Both the position numbers and the translations under genes were made by a program. Below, piece by piece: positions 16,082 to 25,927 of a stretch of DNA of 64,000 nt. Origin of the DNA: an uncultured Prevotellaceae bacterium (GTDB lineage: Bacteria > Bacteroidota > Bacteroidia > Bacteroidales > Bacteroidaceae); the NCBI GenBank assembly GCA_900318775.1, contig ONLY01000003.1, positions 1 to 64,000 of the forward strand, written 5' to 3'. The notes under the pieces were generated by a model. That model was not told the DNA's origin, made no database searches, and was given only the letters and a program-made list of their open reading frames with translations. Every line of letters starts with the position of its first letter. Position 1 is the stretch's first letter.

Positions 16082-18802
16082 ATGATGAAAAGCCTTTTTC
16101 GATCCGGAAACCTCCGCATCCTGCTATTGCTATGCCTCATCGTAAGCACACAAACAGCCCTTAAGGCTGACATTGTCAAGGGCCGTGTAGTGGATGCCGA
16201 AACAAAAGAACCTATACCAGAAGCCCAGGTGAAGTACACTCAACAGACAGACAACTACGGCTATTCCATCAGGTCTGCACAAACGGACTCTTTGGGCAAT
16301 TTCACAATCTTTGCCGATGGACGCGGCAAACTTGAAGTGTTCATGCTGGGCTACAACACGATGTCGAAGACGGTACTGGCCTTCAGCAATAGCCAGAAAG
16401 ACACAATTGACATTGGCACGATGGAACTGAAAATGGCTCCGCAGATGCTGAAGATGGTAGAGGTGAAGGGGCACGCACGGCGGTTCACCGTAAAGGGCGA
16501 CACGATTGTCTTTCACCCTGAGGCTTTCCACTTGCAGGAGGGCGCAAGGCTTGACGAACTGATTAAGCAACTGCCGGGTGTGCAGATGGGCAGTGACGGA
16601 AAACTCTCATGGAACGGAAAGCCCATCCGCATCACGATGGACGGTGAGAGTCTATTCGGCGGCGACGACCTGGTGAAGCAGCTGCCTGCCGAGGCGGTGG
16701 AGAATATCAAGGCTTACAACAAGCAATCGGAATTTAGCAAGCGCACAGGCAAAGATGACGGGACACAGGACATGGTGCTCGACCTGAACATCAAGCCAAG
16801 CTTCCTCGACCGCTGGTATGGCGATGTGAAAGCATACTACCAGTCACCGAAATACTATAATGGCGAACTTTTGATGAACCGCCTGTCTAAGACTGACCCC
16901 CTGATGGTCTTTGCCAATGCAAACAACATCGACAGGCATTGGCGACGCAATATGAACGGGAGTAGCGCATACATGAGCCAAGGTTTTGGCAAAGAGCAAG
17001 GCATCTCGGCCGGCTATCAGCACAATGGAAAAGTAAGAAAGGAAGGCTCACAGGAACTGAAGAGCTTCTACAGTTTCACTGGCGGATTAGCGCATGATGA
17101 CGACTGGCAGACCTTAAACCAATTGACAGAGAACTACTTTCCCAACACTGCAGCTACACGCATCAGCACTGAGGAACATCAGCGCACACACGAGCTGGAG
17201 CCACGACTCAACGCCAACCTTCAATGGATGCCTGACTCGCTGAACACCTTCTGGTTAACTGCAAATGTGGAGCACAGCGATAGCCGCTCGCACAGCCACC
17301 AACGCTCCGAACAAGAAGATGCATTTGGCATAGACTATATGCCGACGCTCTCGCAACAGAACACAACCAACACGAATGGGAACGAAACGAAACTGAATGC
17401 CCGAATCGGATGGGAGCACTACGTGAAGGATGTCGTACTGGGAGCGAGTGTCAAACTGGATTACCAAGATGGGAAGACCGATGGCCTGACCAACCGCACC
17501 ATCACAGCGCATACGCAATCCTACTCCTCATCGCAATTCACCCAAACCTACACCTCACCTGCTCGGCAATTCTCCACGACGGCAGAGGCTCACCATGCCC
17601 GATGGCTCACTGGGAAATGGATGATACAGGCACAATATATCCTGACCTACGACCGCAACCGCAAGGACCAAGACTTCATGACCAATGGAATGGCCGATGA
17701 CGCTAACAGCTACCATCAGCTATACACCCACCATGAGCATGGCTTGCGAGTCTCACAGACCATCAACCTCAATCCTGTTCAGCTGATGCCGATGGTCTCG
17801 ACTCGCTGGCAGCGTGAAGGTCAAGACTACCAACGAGGCATGCTCGACACAACGGCCGTACGCCATTACTTTTTTGTTGACCCCTCACTCCGGGCCACAT
17901 GGAAACTCAGCAAGACCATAGGACTTGAACTGAACTACGCCTTCACGACGAAACAGCCCGATATCCTCAAGACCATTGGCTTCCGCGACCTCACCGACCC
18001 GTACTTCATCACAGAGGGCAATCCTCATTTGCGAAACACGCACACGCACACAACGAATCTAACTTACAACATGGTGCTCGCACACAGCCAGACCTCTTTC
18101 AGCACCTCTGCCGGCTACACGCACAACAACTGCGAGACCACCACTGCGTTAAGTTACGACCCAAAAACTGCCATCTATACCAGCCGACCCGAAAATGTCA
18201 AAGGCAGCAAATCATGGACATTCCGACTCAACATCGACCAGAGTCTGGGCGACTACTTGCGTCTGCAAAGCGACTTCCACCTGAATGCGGGCAAACGGTA
18301 CGGTTACCTCACCTTCCAGCCCACACAGCAAGAGCGAACCTTGAACCGCCAAAGCAGCATGAATCCTCGAGAGAACCTCACTTTCTCATTCGATTACAAC
18401 TGGCTCAAAGCCTCTGTTTATGCAGAGATTGCCGCTGACAGACTCCGCTATACGGCTTCACCCGAACAGAACACGACCCACTGGAACAACAACTTCGGTC
18501 TGAACGCAGAGATTTCCTTAGGCAACTTCTACGTCTACACCAGCCTCAACGAGCGCATCAGCCGAGGCTACACTCTCAGCAGCATGAACCGCAACATCCT
18601 CGTGTGGGACAGTTCCGTCACTTGGAAAATACTGAAGAATAAAGCCCGTATCACGTTGGAGCTGGACGATATATTAAACAGCGAAGACGGACGCTGGAGC
18701 GAGCAGTCTGCCTATCAGCAAACGACCTCCTGGCAGAAGTTCCGCCACCACTATGTCGGCATCAGCTTCACATACCATCTGGACGCGAAGAAGAAGGAAT
18801 GA
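16082..18802 (+). CDS. Outer-membrane beta-barrel protein, TonB-receptor-like with carboxypeptidase-like domain
   Basis: A 906-residue outer-membrane protein. After the signal peptide (about 1-30, ending ALKA-D) there is a carboxypeptidase-regulatory-like beta-sandwich at about 31-118 (VKGRVVDAETKEPIPEAQV), a plug-like domain at about 125-240 (VKGDTIVFHP, RLDELIKQLPGVQMGSDGKL) and a long barrel with alternating aromatic strands to the C-terminus. It fits the family of barrels related to SusC-type receptors but without a SusD partner nearby, and no clear TonB box was identified. The substrate is unknown. It is coupled to the upstream TPR sensor (12-base gap). No terminator is obvious; a tiny CCTCT/AGAGG hairpin follows the stop. 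Confidence 0.8.
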   Translation: MMKSLFRSGNLRILLLLCLIVSTQTALKADIVKGRVVDAETKEPIPEAQVKYTQQTDNYGYSIRSAQTDSLGNFTIFADGRGKLEVFMLGYNTMSKTVLAFSNSQKDTIDIGTMELKMAPQMLKMVEVKGHARRFTVKGDTIVFHPEAFHLQEGARLDELIKQLPGVQMGSDGKLSWNGKPIRITMDGESLFGGDDLVKQLPAEAVENIKAYNKQSEFSKRTGKDDGTQDMVLDLNIKPSFLDRWYGDVKAYYQSPKYYNGELLMNRLSKTDPLMVFANANNIDRHWRRNMNGSSAYMSQGFGKEQGISAGYQHNGKVRKEGSQELKSFYSFTGGLAHDDDWQTLNQLTENYFPNTAATRISTEEHQRTHELEPRLNANLQWMPDSLNTFWLTANVEHSDSRSHSHQRSEQEDAFGIDYMPTLSQQNTTNTNGNETKLNARIGWEHYVKDVVLGASVKLDYQDGKTDGLTNRTITAHTQSYSSSQFTQTYTSPARQFSTTAEAHHARWLTGKWMIQAQYILTYDRNRKDQDFMTNGMADDANSYHQLYTHHEHGLRVSQTINLNPVQLMPMVSTRWQREGQDYQRGMLDTTAVRHYFFVDPSLRATWKLSKTIGLELNYAFTTKQPDILKTIGFRDLTDPYFITEGNPHLRNTHTHTTNLTYNMVLAHSQTSFSTSAGYTHNNCETTTALSYDPKTAIYTSRPENVKGSKSWTFRLNIDQSLGDYLRLQSDFHLNAGKRYGYLTFQPTQQERTLNRQSSMNPRENLTFSFDYNWLKASVYAEIAADRLRYTASPEQNTTHWNNNFGLNAEISLGNFYVYTSLNERISRGYTLSSMNRNILVWDSSVTWKILKNKARITLELDDILNSEDGRWSEQSAYQQTTSWQKFRHHYVGISFTYHLDAKKKE

Positions 18803-18960
18803 CCTCTGCGAAGAGGAGAATAAGCTACAGAAAGAATCTGGCCAAAGTGTTTGGCTCACAAAGGCGCGGCTTTCCAATCATAATGCACAAGAAAGGAATC
18901 TATTTCCCGTTCATTCACATTATTTTACCCTCAAAACCACGTATATTATTGAGAAAGTCG

Positions 18961-18968
18961 TAACTTTG
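18961..18968 (+). promoter_or_regulatory. -7 element of glyS
   Basis: TAACTTTG, 40 bases before the ATG at 19009; no good -33 TTTG is seen. Confidence 0.6.
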
Positions 18969-19008
18969 CAACGTTTTTGTGGACTGAACAATAAAAACAT
19001 ACAACATA

Positions 19009-20562
19009 ATGGCACAACAAGAAGACATTTTCAAGAAAGTGGTGAGCCACTGCAAGGAATACGGATTCGTGTTCCCTTCATCAGAGATTTACGACGGACT
19101 GGGCGCAGTATATGACTACGGTCAGAACGGCGTGGAGTTGAAGAACAACATCAAGCAATACTGGTGGCAGTATATGGTGCTGCTGCACGAGAACATCGTG
19201 GGCATCGACTCCGCCATCTTCATGCACCCCACTATTTGGAAGGCTTCAGGCCATGTGGATGCGTTCAACGACCCACTCATCGACAACCGCGACTCTAAGA
19301 AGCGCTATCGCGCTGATGTGCTCATCGAGGACCAGATTGCCAAGTATGACGAGAAGATTGAGAAAGAAGTAGCAAAGGCACGCAAGCGTTTTGGCGATGC
19401 TTTTGACGAGGCACAGTACCGTGCAACATCTCCTCGCGTGCTCGAAGAGCAGGCTAAGCGTGACAATCTGCACCAGCGTTATCAGGAAGTGATGAACGCA
19501 GAAGGTGGCATCGACTTGGAGGGCTTGAAGCAGATTATCCTCGACGAGGGAATTGTATGTCCCATCAGCGGCACAAGAAACTGGACGGATGTGCGTCAGT
19601 TCAACCTGATGTTCAAGACAGAGATGGGCGCTGCTGCTGAAGGCGCATCAACCATCTATCTGCGCCCAGAGACGGCTCAGGGCATCTTCGTAAACTACCT
19701 GAACGTGCAGAAGACAGGCCGCATGAAGATTCCGTTTGGCATTGCCCAGATTGGCAAGGCATTCCGCAATGAGATTGTGGCGCGTCAGTTCATCTTCCGC
19801 ATGAGGGAGTTTGAGCAGATGGAGATGCAGTTCTTCGTGAAGCCCGGCACTGAACTCCAGTGGTTTGAGGAATGGAAGAAGCGCCGCATGGCTTGGCACC
19901 TGGCTCTTGGCTTCGGTGCAGAGAACTACCGCTTCCACGACCACGACAAGCTGGCTCACTATGCCAACGCGGCTACCGACGTGGAGTTCAAGATGCCATT
20001 CGGCTTCAAGGAGGTGGAGGGCATCCACTCTCGCACCAACTTCGACCTTTCTCAGCACGCTCAGTACAGCGGCAAGAAGATTGAATACTTTGACCCAGAA
20101 GACAACACTTCATACACTCCATACGTCATTGAGACTTCCATCGGTGTGGACCGCATGTTCCTCTCTGTGATGTGCCACAGCTACTGCGAGGAGAAACTCG
20201 AAGGCGGCGACACTCGCGTGGTGCTCCGTCTGCCTGCTGCCCTCGCTCCTATCAAGCTGGCCGTGTTCCCACTCACCAAGAAGGACGGTCTGCCAGAGAA
20301 GGCTCGCGAAATCATCGACAGCCTCAAGTTCCACTTCAACTGCAAGTATGAGGAGAAAGACCAAATTGGTAAGCGCTACCGTCGTCAGGACGCCATTGGC
20401 ACACCTTTCTGCGTGACTGTGGACAATCAAACCCTAGAGGACAACACGGTGACATTGCGCTACCGCGACACAATGAAGCAAGAACGCGTGAACATCGCAG
20501 ACCTTCGTGGCATCATCGAAGACCAAGTGACTATCACTAGCCTTCTGAAGAATCTGAAATAA
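19009..20562 (+). CDS. glyS: Glycyl-tRNA synthetase (homodimeric class II)
   Basis: Charges tRNA-Gly with glycine in the cytoplasm. The 517-residue protein is the single-chain bacterial/eukaryotic type. Class II motif 2 is visible as FRNEIVARQFIFRMREFEQMEMQFF near residues 247-271, with the glycine-specific GASTIYLRPETAQGIFVNY segment near 207-225 and motif 3 around ETSIGVDRMFL (about 375-385). The C-terminal anticodon-binding domain follows (LPAALAPIKLAVFPLTKKDG onward). The gene has its own promoter; the FKBP lipoprotein gene starts 57 bases after the stop and may be co-transcribed. Confidence 0.96.
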   Translation: MAQQEDIFKKVVSHCKEYGFVFPSSEIYDGLGAVYDYGQNGVELKNNIKQYWWQYMVLLHENIVGIDSAIFMHPTIWKASGHVDAFNDPLIDNRDSKKRYRADVLIEDQIAKYDEKIEKEVAKARKRFGDAFDEAQYRATSPRVLEEQAKRDNLHQRYQEVMNAEGGIDLEGLKQIILDEGIVCPISGTRNWTDVRQFNLMFKTEMGAAAEGASTIYLRPETAQGIFVNYLNVQKTGRMKIPFGIAQIGKAFRNEIVARQFIFRMREFEQMEMQFFVKPGTELQWFEEWKKRRMAWHLALGFGAENYRFHDHDKLAHYANAATDVEFKMPFGFKEVEGIHSRTNFDLSQHAQYSGKKIEYFDPEDNTSYTPYVIETSIGVDRMFLSVMCHSYCEEKLEGGDTRVVLRLPAALAPIKLAVFPLTKKDGLPEKAREIIDSLKFHFNCKYEEKDQIGKRYRRQDAIGTPFCVTVDNQTLEDNTVTLRYRDTMKQERVNIADLRGIIEDQVTITSLLKNLK

Positions 20563-20619
20563 CCAGTCCAAGTGCGAGCGGTTCACTGCCCACGGAGCGC
20601 TGGAAACAGTACATATCAT

Positions 20620-21255
20620 ATGACTATCAAAGGATTCTTATATCGTACCCTCATTGCGTTAGCCCTTCCCCTAATGGGGATGGGCGCGTCTTCATGCAGC
20701 GAGAACGAAGAAGCGGGCGAGTATGACAACTGGCAGACAAGGAATCAGCATTATGTTGATTCCATTGCCAACTTGGCACAGAATGGCACAGACGGATGGA
20801 CCAAGATTTTGGGCTACCAACACGTTTCCTCTGAAGAGAAGCCAGACCTGAACAACAACCATTACGTCTACATTCAGAAGAACAGTAATGGCACAGGCAC
20901 CAAGAAGCCTGAGTACAACGACTCTGTCCGCGTGCACTATTTCGGTCGTCTGATACCTTCCAGCTCATACAAAAACGGCTTCAACTTCGGCAAGAGCTAC
21001 AGTTCCAACACATTCAACGAGGCTACAGACGTTCCCACGCTGATGGCCGTGAATGCCAATGTGGACGGCTTTGCCACTGCGCTGATGAACATGGTGGAAG
21101 GCGATGACTGGACTATCGTCATCCCATATCACCTCGGTTATGGAACCAGCGCCTATGGCTCGGCCCAAATACCAGGTTACTCAGCACTCATCTTCAACGT
21201 GAAGCTTGCGCGTATCTATAAATATAAGATAGATACCGACACCACATGGCATTAG
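20620..21255 (+). CDS. FKBP-type peptidyl-prolyl isomerase lipoprotein
   Basis: A 211-residue lipoprotein starting at ATG 20620. The signal peptide ends in a lipobox-like GASSC, so the mature protein would be anchored by Cys-26 or nearby. The FKBP fold occupies the C-terminal half: DSVRVHYFGRLI, FGKSYSSNTFNEA, VDGFATALMNMVEGDDWTIVIPYHLGYG, and IPGYSALIFNVKL. These match the active-site and strand pattern of FKBPs, although the sequence between the first two strands is altered. It probably helps fold envelope proteins. The longer frame from 20572 adds 16 residues that would destroy the signal peptide. Confidence 0.88.
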   Translation: MTIKGFLYRTLIALALPLMGMGASSCSENEEAGEYDNWQTRNQHYVDSIANLAQNGTDGWTKILGYQHVSSEEKPDLNNNHYVYIQKNSNGTGTKKPEYNDSVRVHYFGRLIPSSSYKNGFNFGKSYSSNTFNEATDVPTLMAVNANVDGFATALMNMVEGDDWTIVIPYHLGYGTSAYGSAQIPGYSALIFNVKLARIYKYKIDTDTTWH

Positions 21256-21380
21256 TTCTGCCAAGCACACGATTGACCGACTCTGCAACAGGACAAACGT
21301 CCCCATTCCTGTCCTCCAACGCGCTGCAATAAGGTAAAGCACAATAGGACCATAAGAGCAACAAATACCACCAACCAACA

Positions 21381-21417
21381 CGGTCCTTGATTCCGTACAC
21401 ATTGGAATCAGGGACCG
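21381..21417. terminator. Hairpin, possible terminator after the FKBP gene
   Basis: CGGTCCTTGATTCC (21381-21394) pairs with GGAATCAGGGACCG (21404-21417), with one mismatch and a 9-base loop. No clear T run follows, so termination is uncertain. Confidence 0.45.
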
Positions 21418-21570
21418 CATTAACTTTTCACATCTGTCCACGCACCTTGTGCGCCGTTATCTGCGGGTCAATGAGGCCCAGAGAAAAAAGACTGGACAAG
21501 AGAAAACAATCCCCATGAACAACTCCCATTGAGCCAACAATCTATGAGAAAGGAAGAGGTTGGATACAAC

Positions 21571-21602
21571 AAGGGGCTGCGTCCATACCGACACAGCCCC
21601 TT
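21571..21602 (-). terminator. Terminator of asd
   Basis: AAGGGGCTG (21571-21579) pairs with CAGCCCCTT (21594-21602). On the minus strand it follows the asd stop by 33 bases and is followed by TTGTTGTAT. Confidence 0.6.
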
Positions 21603-21634
21603 GACATATCATATCTATTACAAAGAGAATGGCC

Positions 21635-22645
21635 TTATTTCACATTGCCGACCTTAATGAGGTACTCGGCAATCTGTACAGCGTTCAAAGCTGCACCCTT
21701 CTTAATCTGGTCGCCAGAGAGCCAGAATGTAAGACCGTTCTCATTGGCAAGATCCTTGCGCACACGACCTACGTATACATCATCCTTGCCAGCAGTGAAG
21801 AGCGGCATAGGATACTTCTGGTTCTTAGGATCGTCGATGAGTGTCACGCCCTCAGCCGCAGCGATGGCAGCCTGTGCCTCTTCCACAGAGATAGGCTTCT
21901 CCGTCTCCACCCATACAGCCTCAGAGTGAGCACGAAGTGACGAGATACGCACGCACATAGCCGAGCACTTCGCATCGGTGTGCATAATCTTGCGGGTCTC
22001 GTTAAACATCTTCATTTCCTCTTTTGTGTAGCCATTATCCTGGAACACATCAATCTGAGGAATCACGTTGTAAGCCAACTGATAAGCGAACTTGTTCACA
22101 GTAGGCTCCTTGCCTTCTACAAGTTCCTTGTACTGCTGCTGCAATTCAGCCATTGCTGCTGCGCCAGCACCAGAAGCGCTCTGATAGCTTGCCACATGGA
22201 TGCGCTGGATGTGGCTCAATTTCTCAATAGGCTTGAGCACAACCACCATCATGATAGTGGTGCAGTTAGGGTTGGCGATGATGCCACGAGGACGGTTCAG
22301 TGCATCTTCTGCATTGCACTCAGGCACAACCAATGGCACATCATCGTCCATACGGAATGCGCTAGAGTTGTCAATCATCACTGCACCATACTTCGTGATG
22401 TCCTCTGCAAACTCTTTTGAAGTTCCAGCACCAGCCGAGGTGAAAGCGATATCAACGCCCTTGAAGTCATCGCCGTGTTTGAGAAGCTGCACCTCATATT
22501 CCTTACCACGGAACGTATATTTCGTGCCAGCACTACGAGTGGAGCCGAAAAGCACAAGTTCGTCAATTGGGAAATTTCTCTCATCAAGAACACGAAGGAA
22601 TTCCTGTCCTACGGCACCACTGGCACCGACGATAGCTACTTTCAT
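21635..22645 (-). CDS. asd: Aspartate-semialdehyde dehydrogenase
   Basis: Reduces aspartyl-4-phosphate to aspartate semialdehyde with NADPH, the branch point to lysine/diaminopimelate, threonine and methionine. The 336-residue protein has the nucleotide-binding GASGAVG at residues 8-14, the catalytic cysteine in NPNCTT (Cys-128) and the substrate stretch [10 protein letters not shown] near 150. The length is normal. It is a single-gene unit, divergent from the antiporter gene, and belongs to the same pathway as dapB at 42326. Confidence 0.96.
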   Translation of the reverse strand: MKVAIVGASGAVGQEFLRVLDERNFPIDELVLFGSTRSAGTKYTFRGKEYEVQLLKHGDDFKGVDIAFTSAGAGTSKEFAEDITKYGAVMIDNSSAFRMDDDVPLVVPECNAEDALNRPRGIIANPNCTTIMMVVVLKPIEKLSHIQRIHVASYQSASGAGAAAMAELQQQYKELVEGKEPTVNKFAYQLAYNVIPQIDVFQDNGYTKEEMKMFNETRKIMHTDAKCSAMCVRISSLRAHSEAVWVETEKPISVEEAQAAIAAAEGVTLIDDPKNQKYPMPLFTAGKDDVYVGRVRKDLANENGLTFWLSGDQIKKGAALNAVQIAEYLIKVGNVK

Positions 22646-22697
22646 CTTGTTTACCTTATTTGTTATTGAAATTATTGATTCACCGTAAAAAACGCTG

Positions 22698-22705
22698 CAA
22701 AATTA
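22698..22705 (-). promoter_or_regulatory. -7 element of asd
   Basis: On the minus strand TAATTTTG, 52 bases before the asd ATG; it is 45 bases from the divergent promoter at 22750. Confidence 0.55.
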
Positions 22706-22749
22706 CAACTTTCCAATAGAAAAAAGAAAGAGGAACGATGGAAAAAGTG

Positions 22750-22757
22750 TATCTTTG
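22750..22757 (+). promoter_or_regulatory. -7 element of the antiporter gene
   Basis: TATCTTTG, about 60 bases before the TTG start at 22817. Confidence 0.55.
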
Positions 22758-22816
22758 CACAAAAATCATGTGTTTCGACACATAAACGTACTTATTGGAC
22801 TACCAAACCTATCAAC

Positions 22817-24958
22817 TTGGACGTAATCACCACATATCTGCCCATCACTGACCCGACGTGGATCTTCCTGCTCGTGCTCTGCGTGATTCTGTTTGCTCCT
22901 ATGATATTCAGCAAACTACACATTCCGCACATTATCGGAATGATTCTGGCAGGTGTGCTGATTGGCGAGCACGGCTTCAACATCTTGGCCCGAGACGCCT
23001 CGTTCGAACTCTTCGGAAAGGTAGGCATCTACTTCATCATGTTCTTGGCAGGTTTGGAGATGAACTTGCAGAACCTCAAGCAGAACCGCACTAAGGGGCT
23101 TGTCTTTGGCATCATCACCACGTTTATTCCCTTCGTCTTAGGCTATGTGGCAGGGTACTACTTCCTCCACTACAGTTTCTTGGCCTCGCTCCTGCTGGCC
23201 TGCATCTTCGCATCCCATACATTGGTGGCCTACCCCATTGTAGGGCGCTACGGACTCAGCAATACTCCTTCTGTCACCATCTCGGTAGCAGCCACGATGG
23301 TGGCTCTCCTCTCTGCCCTGCTCTTCTTAGCAGGCATTGCTGGCGTCATCAAGGGGACAGGCGGTTGGCTGTTTTGGGGACTCTTCGGACTAAAGTTCGT
23401 TGTCTACATCTTTGCTATGTTCTTCCTGCTGCCGCGCCTCATCCGCGCGTTCTTCAAGAAGTATAGCGAGCCCGTCATCCAATTCACCTTCACGCTGACC
23501 GTGGTGCTCCTTTCTGCAGCTGTCGCTGAACTTTGCGGACTTGAAGGCATTTTCGGAGCATTCCTTTCAGGTTTGGTGCTCAACCGCTTTGTGCCCAACA
23601 CCTCGCCTTTGATGAGCCGCATTGAGTTTATCGGCAACGCCCTTTTCATTCCTTATTTTCTGATTGGCGTGGGCATGCTGGTGAATGTAGCGCCCTTGTT
23701 CCGCGAGTCCCAAGCTGCCGTTGTGGTAGTTATCATGGTGGTGGCAGGCACGTTGTCTAAATATCTGGCCGCATACACCAGCCGCAAAATCTTCCATATG
23801 TCCCGTGCGGAGGGAGTAATGATGTTTGGCCTCACCGAAGCCCACGCAGCAGGCGCCCTGGCAATGGTGATGGTAGGCGTGAACCTTCAGATAGCTCCAG
23901 GCATTCCCCTCATGAACAACGCCGTGCTTGACGGTGTGGTCATCATGATACTCATTTCATGCATCATCTCTTCCATTGCCACCGACCAGGCAGCCAAGAA
24001 GCTGAAGGTGCAAGGCAGCAGCACAGACAAGAAGACACGCCGAGACAGCACCGCCCTCGATGACGAAAAGATACTTATTCCCATCAATGAGCCCGGCAAC
24101 ATCGGCACTTTGATGTCTACAGCCTTCATGATGCGCAACCGCCAGCTCAACCGCGGCCTCATCTGCCTGAACATCATCAACGACGCTGACTTGAGCGACC
24201 AGACACAAGCACACAGCCGTGAGTGTCTGGAAATGGCCTCTCAACTGGCCTCTGCAGCAGATGTGCCCGTGCAGACCCAGACGCGCCTTGCTGTCAACTT
24301 CGCCACAGCTACCATTCATGCCCTGCACGAAAACGATGCCAGCGAGCTTCTCATCGGTCTGCACCGCCAGCGGCATAAGGGCGACTCTTTCCTGGGACTC
24401 TTTGCGCAAGGCCTCATCGACGGAGTGTCACGGCAAATTATCATTGTGGACCTTCACATTCCTGCCAACACCATCCGCAAGATTGTAGTGGCCGTACCCG
24501 AAAAGGCTGAGTACGAACGTGGCTTTTACCGCTGGATTAACCGTATGGCTCGCATGGCAGAAGACCTCAGCTGCCAGATGGTGTTCTACGCGCCAGAAAG
24601 CACCAACAGTCTCATTTTCCGCTATATGCGTGAACGTCACAAGAGTGTGCGCGATGACTACGAAATACTGGAATCCTGGAACGACTTCCCCGCCTTGCGC
24701 CACGAAGTCAACACAGACCAGCTCCTTGTTGTGGTCACCGCCCGACGTGGCAGTATCTCCTATCAGAGTGCCTTTTCAAAGCTGCCCCACCAGTTGCAGC
24801 AGCAGTTCAGCCACACAAGCCTCATGCTCATTTATCCCGACCAGGAAGAGCAGACGGGCGAGCACCATGACTTCACCGACCCGCATCGCAACACGACGAA
24901 CGCTGACACCACACTCCTCGGCAAGTGGCTCAGCAAGTGGATTGGAGAGATGGGATAA
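22817..24958 (+). CDS. Cation:proton antiporter (CPA2 type) with C-terminal USP-like domain
   Basis: A 713-residue inner-membrane protein. Residues 1 to about 390 form 11-13 hydrophobic spans of the Na+/H+ exchanger fold (IPHIIGMILAGVLIGEHGFN, GLEMNLQNLKQNR, ILLACIFASHTLVAYPIVG). The C-terminal 300 residues are soluble and resemble two universal-stress-like halves, as in Bacteroidota members of this family. It likely exchanges K+ or Na+ for protons. No ATG lies in frame near the start; the first usable codon is TTG 22817, which gives the expected N-terminus (DVITTYLPITDPTWIF). The next gene (lolD) is 148 bases downstream. Confidence 0.88.
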   Translation: MDVITTYLPITDPTWIFLLVLCVILFAPMIFSKLHIPHIIGMILAGVLIGEHGFNILARDASFELFGKVGIYFIMFLAGLEMNLQNLKQNRTKGLVFGIITTFIPFVLGYVAGYYFLHYSFLASLLLACIFASHTLVAYPIVGRYGLSNTPSVTISVAATMVALLSALLFLAGIAGVIKGTGGWLFWGLFGLKFVVYIFAMFFLLPRLIRAFFKKYSEPVIQFTFTLTVVLLSAAVAELCGLEGIFGAFLSGLVLNRFVPNTSPLMSRIEFIGNALFIPYFLIGVGMLVNVAPLFRESQAAVVVVIMVVAGTLSKYLAAYTSRKIFHMSRAEGVMMFGLTEAHAAGALAMVMVGVNLQIAPGIPLMNNAVLDGVVIMILISCIISSIATDQAAKKLKVQGSSTDKKTRRDSTALDDEKILIPINEPGNIGTLMSTAFMMRNRQLNRGLICLNIINDADLSDQTQAHSRECLEMASQLASAADVPVQTQTRLAVNFATATIHALHENDASELLIGLHRQRHKGDSFLGLFAQGLIDGVSRQIIIVDLHIPANTIRKIVVAVPEKAEYERGFYRWINRMARMAEDLSCQMVFYAPESTNSLIFRYMRERHKSVRDDYEILESWNDFPALRHEVNTDQLLVVVTARRGSISYQSAFSKLPHQLQQQFSHTSLMLIYPDQEEQTGEHHDFTDPHRNTTNADTTLLGKWLSKWIGEMG

Positions 24959-25106
24959 GGAACCGTATCGGGCATTCCCATTTCCAGTGCCCACATAAGA
25001 CTGCGCTTAGGCAGTCGAAGAGAAAGAGCAAAGACAAAAGAACTGGCGACAAGCACTCAAAGGAAGTAGCCTTCCGCACAGCAACCAAGCAACACAACGA
25101 AAAGTA

Positions 25107-25832
25107 ATGATACAACTACAAAACATCACGAAATCCTTCGGCACGCTCCAAGTGCTCAAAGGCATTGACCTTCAAATCGGGAAGGGAGAAGTGGTCAGCA
25201 TCGTAGGCCCTTCTGGAGCTGGCAAGACCACGCTGCTCCAAATCATGGGCACCCTCGATACCCCCGACACTGGCTCCGTATTCCTTGACGGCATCGATGT
25301 CACCCGGCTGAAAGACAAAGAACTGGCACGCTTCCGCAACCAGCGGCTTGGCTTCGTGTTCCAGTTCCACCAGCTTTTGCCCGAATTCACGGCCCTGGAG
25401 AACGTGTGCATCCCTGCCCTCATTGCAGGTACCAGCACAAAACAAGCCACCGAGCATGCCAAGGAATTGCTCGACTACCTGAACCTCAGCGAGCGCGCCA
25501 ATCACAAGCCTGCAGAACTTTCCGGTGGTGAGAAGCAGCGCATTGCTGTGGCACGGGCACTCATCAACAACCCTGCCATCATTCTAGCCGACGAACCCTC
25601 TGGCTCGCTCGACTCCAAGAACAAGGAGGAACTTCACCAACTTTTCTTCGACCTGCGCGACAAGTTCGGGCAGACCTTCGTCATCGTCACCCATGACGAG
25701 GCGCTCTCACAAATCACAGACAGAACGATACATATTAAAGACGGAATGATAGAAAACGTCATTGGCGCGAACGAAGCGGATGAAGTGAATAAAGCTGAAG
25801 ACGTTGATGACAACACCGCGCCATCCGCATAA
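25107..25832 (+). CDS. lolD: ABC transporter ATP-binding protein, LolD-like
   Basis: A 241-residue ATPase of the LolD/MacB group. Walker A is GPSGAGKTT (residues about 33-41), the Q-loop is [15 protein letters not shown], the signature is LSGGEKQR, Walker B is [13 protein letters not shown] and the switch histidine is in VTHDE. In the Lol system this subunit, with LolC/E, releases lipoproteins from the inner membrane. No permease gene is adjacent, so it could serve another MacB-type exporter. The acidic C-terminal tail ([15 protein letters not shown]) is outside the domain. Confidence 0.85.
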   Translation: MIQLQNITKSFGTLQVLKGIDLQIGKGEVVSIVGPSGAGKTTLLQIMGTLDTPDTGSVFLDGIDVTRLKDKELARFRNQRLGFVFQFHQLLPEFTALENVCIPALIAGTSTKQATEHAKELLDYLNLSERANHKPAELSGGEKQRIAVARALINNPAIILADEPSGSLDSKNKEELHQLFFDLRDKFGQTFVIVTHDEALSQITDRTIHIKDGMIENVIGANEADEVNKAEDVDDNTAPSA

Positions 25833-25927
25833 CAAGTGGCGCTCATCCCCAGCAAAGCGGTAAGGCCCCGCCTGCAAACGCTTCACCACAACACACCGAC
25901 ATCAATCATCTCAAAAACAGAAAACTT

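Larger units (their letters stand above)
21256..21634. other. Intergenic region between two convergent genes
   Basis: The 379-base gap holds no supported gene. It contains one hairpin at 21381-21417 and a stronger terminator-like hairpin at 21571-21602, listed separately. Minus-strand open frames here overlap the FKBP gene end and look like shadows. Confidence 0.5.

Noticed and set aside
21181-21441. 86-codon minus-strand frame
   Set aside because: Overlaps the FKBP gene end and the hairpin at 21381; no family pattern.
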